Assembly: GCA_964499015.1 (NCBI GenBank)
Contig: CAZCJA010000072.1
Coordinates: forward strand, 1 to 11,104
Direction: 5' to 3'
From: CAZCJA01 sp964499015
GTDB taxonomy: Bacteria > Elusimicrobiota > Elusimicrobia > F11
DNA: 11,104 nucleotides
Part shown: positions 6,235 to 11,104 of the stretch, one piece after another
How the letters are laid out: each line of letters begins with the position of its first letter
How positions within the stretch are numbered: the first letter of the stretch is position 1
Translations under genes and position numbers: made by a program
Notes under the pieces: model-generated
What the model saw: the letters and a program-made list of their open reading frames with translations, nothing else
The model's database searches: none
What the model was told of the DNA's origin: nothing

Positions 6235-7668
6235 TTATTCGAGAACCACCTTGTACTGCTCCCACGGCAGGGTGTCGTCGTTGATAATTTCCGCTTGGCG
6301 GCGGATTTGCCGTTCCAGGCGTTCTTTGTTTTCGCGGAAGTAATTGGCGATCGGGCTCTTCAGATAAATCTTGAGCACGCCGTCCGTGCGGCCGCGCGTG
6401 AGATCCAAAATCTCCTTGCGAATGCGCAGATACATCGACTCCGTTGAAAGAACATAACCCGACCCTGAGCATTCGTGGCAAAACTCGCCCAAACTGGCCT
6501 GCAGAGATTCACGGCGCCGTTCGCGCGTCATTTCCACCAGGCCTAAACGCGTGATCGGCAGGATCTTGATCTTCGCGTGGTCGCCGCGGGTCGCGTTCTC
6601 GAGCGCTTCCATCACCTTTTCGCGGTTGCGGCGCTTTCTCATGTCGATGAAGTCGATGACAATAATGCCGCCGATGTTGCGCAGGCGCAGTTGGCGCGCC
6701 ACTTCGGCCGCCGCTTCGATGTTGGTCGCGGTGACGGTCTCTTCCTGCGAACTCTTACCGGTGAACTTCCCCGTATTGACGTCGATCGCACACAGCGATT
6801 CGGCTTCCTGAATGACGATGTAACCGCCAGAGGCCAAGTCCACGCGCGAACCGCGCAGCTTCAGCAGCTCGTCTTCAATGTTAAAGGCCTCAAGGATCGG
6901 CGTTTTGCCTTCGTATAGGTGAATGCGGTCAACCAAGTCGGGCGCGAGCATTTCCACGAACCCGCGGACGTCATCGTATTCCTGTTTGTTGTCGAGCAAA
7001 AACGCTTCCACGTCTTCCGAAAGAACGTCGCGGACAATTTGAAACGTCAGCCCCAGCTCTTTGTGGATCAAACCTTTGTTCACCTTCTCGGTCTTTTTCT
7101 TCACATTTTCCCACAAGCGGAGAAGATACTTGGCTTCACGGCGAAGGGACTTCTCATCGACGCCTTCGGCCTCGGTGCGGACAATAACGCCTCCCGGCAG
7201 GCCTAATGACTCGACGATCTTGCGCAGCCGTTCGCGTTCCGAGTGTTCTTCGATCTGGCGAGATATGCCCACGTGTTTGGACAGCGGCATGGCGATCAAA
7301 TAACGGCCGGGCAGAGAGATATCCATCGTCACCTTCATGCCTTTGGTGCCGATTGCCTCTTTCGCCACTTGGACCAGAATGGTTTCACCGCGCTTGATCA
7401 TCTTGTCGATGTTGCGGTCTTCCTTGTCGCTCACCACATCGGTGATGTAGAGATACGCGTTTTTCTCCTGGCCGACGTCGACAAAAGCCGACGAGATGCC
7501 CGGAAGAACGTTTTCCACTTTGCCTTGATAGATGTTGCCGACAACTTGCGCGCCGCCTTTGGTGGGGCGATCGACGAAATATTCGGCCATCTTGTTGTTC
7601 TCAAGAATGGCCACCCGGATTTCGTCCGGGGTTGAGTTCGCGAGAATCTGTTTTTTTACTGGTTTCAT
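6235..7668 (-). CDS. rng: Ribonuclease G (RNase E/G family)
   Basis: A 477-residue endoribonuclease, close to E. coli RNase G (489) and without the long C-terminal degradosome scaffold of RNase E. It cleaves single-stranded AU-rich RNA and is known for 16S rRNA 5' maturation and mRNA decay. An S1 domain lies at about residues 38-118, starting V-V-G-N-I-Y-Q-G-K-V. The 5'-sensor and RNase H-like region follows. The metal-binding catalytic aspartates are D296 in A-I-D-V-N-T-G-K and D339 in V-I-D-F-I-D-M. The zinc-link cysteines are C397 and C400 in C-H-E-C-S-G-S-G. The C-terminal small domain ends around residue 477. The ATG at 7668 has AAAGGA 5 bases upstream. It lies 27 bases after the DUF2344 gene and appears to be the last gene of the mrdA-rodA-DUF2344-rng run. 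Confidence 0.96.
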   Translation of the reverse strand: MKPVKKQILANSTPDEIRVAILENNKMAEYFVDRPTKGGAQVVGNIYQGKVENVLPGISSAFVDVGQEKNAYLYITDVVSDKEDRNIDKMIKRGETILVQVAKEAIGTKGMKVTMDISLPGRYLIAMPLSKHVGISRQIEEHSERERLRKIVESLGLPGGVIVRTEAEGVDEKSLRREAKYLLRLWENVKKKTEKVNKGLIHKELGLTFQIVRDVLSEDVEAFLLDNKQEYDDVRGFVEMLAPDLVDRIHLYEGKTPILEAFNIEDELLKLRGSRVDLASGGYIVIQEAESLCAIDVNTGKFTGKSSQEETVTATNIEAAAEVARQLRLRNIGGIIVIDFIDMRKRRNREKVMEALENATRGDHAKIKILPITRLGLVEMTRERRRESLQASLGEFCHECSGSGYVLSTESMYLRIRKEILDLTRGRTDGVLKIYLKSPIANYFRENKERLERQIRRQAEIINDDTLPWEQYKVVLE

Positions 7669-7695
7669 GATTTTCCTTTGTTTGGTTTTTTTAAA

Positions 7696-8415
7696 TTACG
7701 GTTCGGCGAGTTCGCCGCCTTGCTTCTCAAAAAATAGCTGGGTACGCAGAATCCGCCAGGCCGACGCCGGCGCGGATACATCGCACGCCTCGTCCGGCAA
7801 TCCGCACACCGCTTGAATAAGTCTTTCGGGCTTCACTGTCCGTCCCGGGCCAAACCGCAACACGAGCTCTAGCTGCGGGCCCGTGAGCTTCCACGATTTA
7901 ACCAGGGGCCGCACGTCGACGATGACGTCGCGGTCTTGTTTTTTCTTTGTGACCATAAAATTTTGGCTCTGCTCGAACTGCGCCCATTTTCCTTCCGTCC
8001 CTTCGAGAAGGGGCGTGATGATCTGGTACGACGCCGCGTTCAGCGCCTGCTCCAGCGACGGAAAAAACCGCGGAATCGACTTGGCCTGCAGCAGCTCGAA
8101 CCCTTCGGATAAATAAGGCGCGAGCGCGTCCTTGGAAACATTCATATCCACCCGCTTTTCCATGTCGGCGTCACAGTATTCGGCGTACGACTCGTAACCG
8201 ACTGAAATCGCCGGCCCGAACGAAATTTTCGGGCGTGGTTTCTTGGACGCGGTCTTAGCCACGGGCCATGACGAAGCGGAGATCGCGCGGCGCAAGGCAT
8301 CGATCTGCTGCAAATGGCTCAAATTCCGCGCGGGCCCCGTGCGCTTGAACCGCAAGCGGTACCGTTGGAGGAACGCCGGCGTCTGCAGGGCGTCCTTTAA
8401 ACTGCGCGCGTCCAT
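7696..8415 (-). CDS. TIGR03936-family radical SAM-linked protein (DUF2344), free-standing
   Basis: A 239-residue protein recognised by the N-terminal R-Y-R-L-R-F-K-R-T-G-P-A-R-N-L-S-H-L (18-35) and the signature P-K-I-S-F-G-P-A-I-S-V-G-Y-E-S-Y-A-E-Y (62-80). These match the DUF2344/TIGR03936 domain, usually fused to or encoded beside a TIGR03960-type radical SAM protein. The molecular function is not established; the frequent link to rng and L21/L27 genes suggests an RNA- or ribosome-related role, which is inference. No radical SAM gene and no CxxxCxxC motif is present in the window. The frame is open to 8466, but the ATG at 8415 is preferred: it overlaps the last base of the rodA TAA and has a GGAGGT Shine-Dalgarno sequence 10 bases upstream inside rodA. 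The last 110 residues or so (V-R-P-L-V-K-S-W and L-E-L-V-L-R-F) resemble the second half of the domain. Confidence 0.85.
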   Translation of the reverse strand: MDARSLKDALQTPAFLQRYRLRFKRTGPARNLSHLQQIDALRRAISASSWPVAKTASKKPRPKISFGPAISVGYESYAEYCDADMEKRVDMNVSKDALAPYLSEGFELLQAKSIPRFFPSLEQALNAASYQIITPLLEGTEGKWAQFEQSQNFMVTKKKQDRDVIVDVRPLVKSWKLTGPQLELVLRFGPGRTVKPERLIQAVCGLPDEACDVSAPASAWRILRTQLFFEKQGGELAEP

Positions 8416-9773
8416 TAGAGCAGGTACCTCCGCAAATGGACCGACAGCATAATGCCGACGATGCACATCGAACTCACGACGGACGAACCGCCATACGACA
8501 CCATAGGCAGTGGCACACCGGCCACGGGAGCCATCCCCATCGTCATGCCCAAATTAAGTAGAGCGTAAAACGCGAACATCGTGGCAAAACCCGCCGCGAC
8601 CAGACTGCCGAAACGGTCGCGAGACGCTACCGCGATATCGTAGCCGCGCCAGACGATCAAAAAGTACAGGATTAAAACGCCCAGCGAACGGATAAAGCCC
8701 AGCTCCTCGCCGATCACCGAGAAAATAAAATCCGTGTGGCGGCTGGGCAAAAAACCGAGGCGCGACTGCGTGCCTTTGCCATAGCCTTTTCCGAGAACCT
8801 GGCCGGAGCCGATCGCAATCTGAGATTGCCGCACGTTGTAACCTCCGCCCAGCGGGTCCAATTCTGGATTGACGAACGCAACCAGCCGTTTGCGCTGATA
8901 GTCTTTGAGCGCGCGGTCGCCCGCGACGGCGCCGAGCGTGCCAATCAAAAGCAGCGTGAATGTGGTCCATAAATAAATGGACGGGATATACACGCGCATT
9001 TGCCGCATGAACCACCAAATTGAAAAGAGAAAAAGGCACACGCCGAGGAACAACCACACCGCCGGCCACCCGCCGTCAAACGCCGTCGCCAAAAAATTCA
9101 TGATGGGCCGCTCCCGCAGCGACGTCCCGAGCAGCCGGAAATAGGTCGATGCCAACGGAATACCGGTGGCAAGGCCGCCGACCAAACACACGCCGAGCAG
9201 ATGGAGAGTGCGCGCGCCGGCAAAATAAAACATCACCAGCGCCGCCGGGAAGAACACGAGGCTGGAAGAAAAATCGGGCTGAACCAGAATCAACAAAATC
9301 GGGAAACCGGCCAACAAGAACGGCATGAAGAGAGAACGCGGGTCGCTCCACTGAATGCGTTGGTCCAGGTAACCGGCCAACGCCAGCACGTAGGCGATCT
9401 TGGCCAACTCCGCGGCCTGAAAATAAATCGGCCCCAAGTGAAACCAACCGCGCGTGCCGCGCAAATTTACGCCGAACACGAGCACCGATATCAAAAGAAC
9501 GATCATGAAAATATAAATGGCGCGCGTGTACGTTCGGAACACCTGGTACGGCAAAACCGCCAACACGATCATCCCCAGGAGCCCGACGATGGACGCGATC
9601 AACTGGCGGGAAAAATAACCCCACGTTCCGCCGACTTCGGTCGAATGGACCATCATAATGCCGATGCCCACCGTAAGCAGAGTCGACAGGATGAGAATGC
9701 CGTCCAACAAGAACGTACGGGAAAAGAAGGATTCCGTGATGGAATGAGATTCGTGAACGGTGCGCGTGCTCAT
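8415..9773 (-). CDS. rodA: Rod-shape peptidoglycan glycosyltransferase RodA (SEDS), with extra membrane segments
   Basis: RodA polymerises lipid II into glycan strands in the elongasome, working with the PBP2 transpeptidase encoded just upstream. The 452 residues are well above the usual 370-400. SEDS signatures are R-G-T-R-G-W-F (105-111), F-Q-A-A-E-L-A-K (118-125), Q-P-D-F-S-S (165-170), the conserved N-P-E-L-D-P-L-G-G-G-Y-N (302-313), G-K-G-Y-G-K-G-T-Q-S (328-337), H-T-D-F-I-F (346-351), G-E-E-L-G-F (355-360) and P-L-P-M-V-S-Y-G-G-S (421-430). I count about 12 hydrophobic segments, two more than the family's ten; the extra pair is at about 236-256 and 264-284, just before L-K-D-Y-Q-R-K-R-L. 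The ATG at 9773 overlaps the mrdA stop (ATGA). Confidence 0.96.
   Translation of the reverse strand: MSTRTVHESHSITESFFSRTFLLDGILILSTLLTVGIGIMMVHSTEVGGTWGYFSRQLIASIVGLLGMIVLAVLPYQVFRTYTRAIYIFMIVLLISVLVFGVNLRGTRGWFHLGPIYFQAAELAKIAYVLALAGYLDQRIQWSDPRSLFMPFLLAGFPILLILVQPDFSSSLVFFPAALVMFYFAGARTLHLLGVCLVGGLATGIPLASTYFRLLGTSLRERPIMNFLATAFDGGWPAVWLFLGVCLFLFSIWWFMRQMRVYIPSIYLWTTFTLLLIGTLGAVAGDRALKDYQRKRLVAFVNPELDPLGGGYNVRQSQIAIGSGQVLGKGYGKGTQSRLGFLPSRHTDFIFSVIGEELGFIRSLGVLILYFLIVWRGYDIAVASRDRFGSLVAAGFATMFAFYALLNLGMTMGMAPVAGVPLPMVSYGGSSVVSSMCIVGIMLSVHLRRYLL
8416..8431 (-). promoter_or_regulatory. Ribosome binding site inside the 3' end of rodA
   Basis: GGAGGT (8431-8426 on the minus strand) lies 10 bases before the ATG at 8415 and inside the last codons of rodA. 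With the TAATG stop-start overlap it indicates translational coupling, and it decides the start of the DUF2344 gene against the upstream in-frame ATG at 8466. Confidence 0.75.
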
Positions 9774-11104
9774 ACGTTTTTCACCGGCCGCTCCGGCAAG
9801 GCCATCTCCAAAATTTTCCGAACCACCGGCGCGGCGACGCCGCCGCCTCCGCCGCCATTTTCAACGAAAACGCAGACGGCCACCAACGGTTTTTCGCCGG
9901 GATAGCCGGCAAACGCCACGAACCAGGCATGCGTTTCGCCGTGTGGATTTTGCGCGGTGCCGGACTTGCCGCGCACATCCAAATACGGAATATTGGTCGC
10001 CCCGCCGGTTCCGCCGGCGATCACGCCGCGCATCGAACGCAAAATCACGTCCCATGTTGAGTCCTTTAATTGAACTTGCTTGCGCACGCTTTTGGATGAT
10101 TGAGAAATTATTTTTCCGTCGGCGTCGACCATCTTGTCGACCAAGTACGGGCTCCAAATCGTTCCGCGATTGGCCAGCGCCATGGTCATCTCGGCCATCT
10201 GAATCGGCGTGGAGGTGACAAAGCCTTGACCAATGGACATGTTGAACGTGTCGCCGGTTGACCAGCCGCCCCATCCTTTTTTCTTTTTCCAAGCCGGGCT
10301 TGGAACGGTGCCGATGCTTTCTCCCGGAAAAATTTTCTGCGCATGTTCAGCGAGTCCGAAAGCAAGCGAGGTGTTGCGGATGGCATCCGGCCCAATGCGC
10401 GTGCCAAGCATGTAGAAATAGCAGTTGCACGAATGCGCCATTGCTTCCCAAAAATCGACCGACCCGTGGACCTTCCAGCAGCCGTAGCGTTTCTCCACGT
10501 TTTTCTTATCCATGAGAGCCGTGTAGCCCACGCAGGTGACGCGCTCCGAAAAATTAACGCCGCGATTCTCGAGCGCGGCTATGGCGGTCAAGATTTTATA
10601 GATGGAACCGGGTGGATACGCCCCTTTATAAACGCGGTCAAAGAAAGGCAAGTTGGGATCATTCACGTCTTCGGCCAACGAACCGCCCGGATCGAACGAC
10701 GGCGCGCTCACCCACGCAAGAATGGCGCCGGTGTTGACGTCCAGGGCAATCGCCGCCCCGCGTTTGGTCGGCGTCGCTTCCAGCGCCTCACGAGCGACGC
10801 GCTGCATGTCCAAATCGATGGTCAGCTGAACGGAGGCGCCTTTTTGCGAGGGCAGTTCTTTAATAACGCGCTTCAGACGTCCCACCGAGTCGACCTCAAT
10901 CAACATGCCCCCGTCTGTGCCACGCAGATCGCGGTCCAAAACTTTTTCCACGCCGTTTTTCCCAATTAAATCGCCCAACTTCCGGTCCGCCCATTGATCG
11001 TCGCGCATTTCACGCTCGTTAATTTCGCCCAAATAGCCAAGCACGTGGCCGGCGGACGAACTGCTCAAATACCCCCGGCGAAATTCCATGACCACCTGCA
11101 GACC
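9770..11104 (-). CDS. mrdA: Penicillin-binding protein 2, elongasome transpeptidase (5' end beyond the window)
   Basis: The frame runs past the right edge: the three codons before the GTG at 11095 are also open, and the first visible residues (A-G-H-V-L-G-Y-L-G-E-I-N) belong to the middle of a class B PBP, so about the first third, with the membrane anchor and most of the pedestal domain, is missing. Counting from 11095, the transpeptidase motifs are complete: the nucleophile S-I-Y-K at 164-167 after Y-P-P-G, S-C-N at 222-224, and K-S-G-T at 377-380 followed by H-A-W-F-V-A-F-A-G. The enzyme crosslinks glycan strands made by RodA in the periplasm. A run of six glycines (414-419) occurs in the V-E-N-G-G region near the C-terminus. 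The TGA stop overlaps the rodA ATG, so the two partners are translationally coupled. Confidence 0.95.
   Translation of the reverse strand, partial: GLQVVMEFRRGYLSSSSAGHVLGYLGEINEREMRDDQWADRKLGDLIGKNGVEKVLDRDLRGTDGGMLIEVDSVGRLKRVIKELPSQKGASVQLTIDLDMQRVAREALEATPTKRGAAIALDVNTGAILAWVSAPSFDPGGSLAEDVNDPNLPFFDRVYKGAYPPGSIYKILTAIAALENRGVNFSERVTCVGYTALMDKKNVEKRYGCWKVHGSVDFWEAMAHSCNCYFYMLGTRIGPDAIRNTSLAFGLAEHAQKIFPGESIGTVPSPAWKKKKGWGGWSTGDTFNMSIGQGFVTSTPIQMAEMTMALANRGTIWSPYLVDKMVDADGKIISQSSKSVRKQVQLKDSTWDVILRSMRGVIAGGTGGATNIPYLDVRGKSGTAQNPHGETHAWFVAFAGYPGEKPLVAVCVFVENGGGGGGVAAPVVRKILEMALPERPVKNV

Noticed and set aside
8416..8466. Upstream start for the DUF2344 gene at 8466
   Set aside because: It would extend 51 bases into rodA with no Shine-Dalgarno sequence, while the ATG at 8415 has GGAGGT and a stop-start overlap with rodA.
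9201..9905. Plus-strand open frame of 234 codons opposite rodA and the end of mrdA
   Set aside because: It covers two well-conserved membrane and cell-wall genes on the other strand, crosses their junction, and its product is Arg/Gln/His-rich low-complexity with no family resemblance.

Overview
The window is an ordinary-looking bacterial chromosome segment (GC-rich, roughly mid-50s percent by eye). It is almost fully coding and almost entirely on the minus strand. It carries conserved housekeeping genes: cell-wall elongation, RNA processing, ribosomal proteins, ribosome-associated GTPases and proline synthesis. I see no IS element, integrase, phage gene, CRISPR array, tRNA or rRNA. A PBP2/RodA pair points to a peptidoglycan-walled, probably rod-shaped bacterium. 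The order PBP2-RodA-DUF2344-RNase G-L21-L27-Obg-ProB, with no Prp protease gene and an L27 without an N-terminal extension, argues against a Firmicute. A deep-branching Gram-negative lineage, for example the Elusimicrobiota/Omnitrophota neighbourhood, is possible, but that is a guess from gene order.

Reading in the direction of transcription (right to left): the window opens inside mrdA (PBP2 transpeptidase, 5' end missing). Its stop overlaps the start of rodA (SEDS glycosyltransferase with about two extra membrane segments), and the rodA stop overlaps the start of a free-standing DUF2344/TIGR03936-type protein. rng (RNase G) follows after 27 bases. These four genes look like one operon joining elongasome synthesis to RNA maturation.

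An 89-base gap carries a good sigma70-type promoter whose -10 box lies only 9 bases before the L21 start codon, so the rplU mRNA would be almost leaderless. rplU-rpmA is followed by a strong minus-strand intrinsic terminator that ends about 11 bases before obgE. Then come obgE, proB (17-base overlap with obgE) and ychF (2-base gap). proB lacks the PUA domain, and proA is not the next gene.

Left of ychF, after a 104-base gap, lies a 625-residue TPR protein with a GTG start and a good Shine-Dalgarno site. Its repeats keep an exact 40-residue period over about nine units. Its stop codon directly abuts the stop codon of a convergent plus-strand gene, the 3' part of a HEAT-like protein with a Lys/Ala-rich tail that runs off the left edge.

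I did not find a convincing undescribed system. The points worth a second look are the TPR protein, the terminator in front of obgE, the near-leaderless rplU promoter with an inverted repeat over its -35 box, and the RodA insertion.
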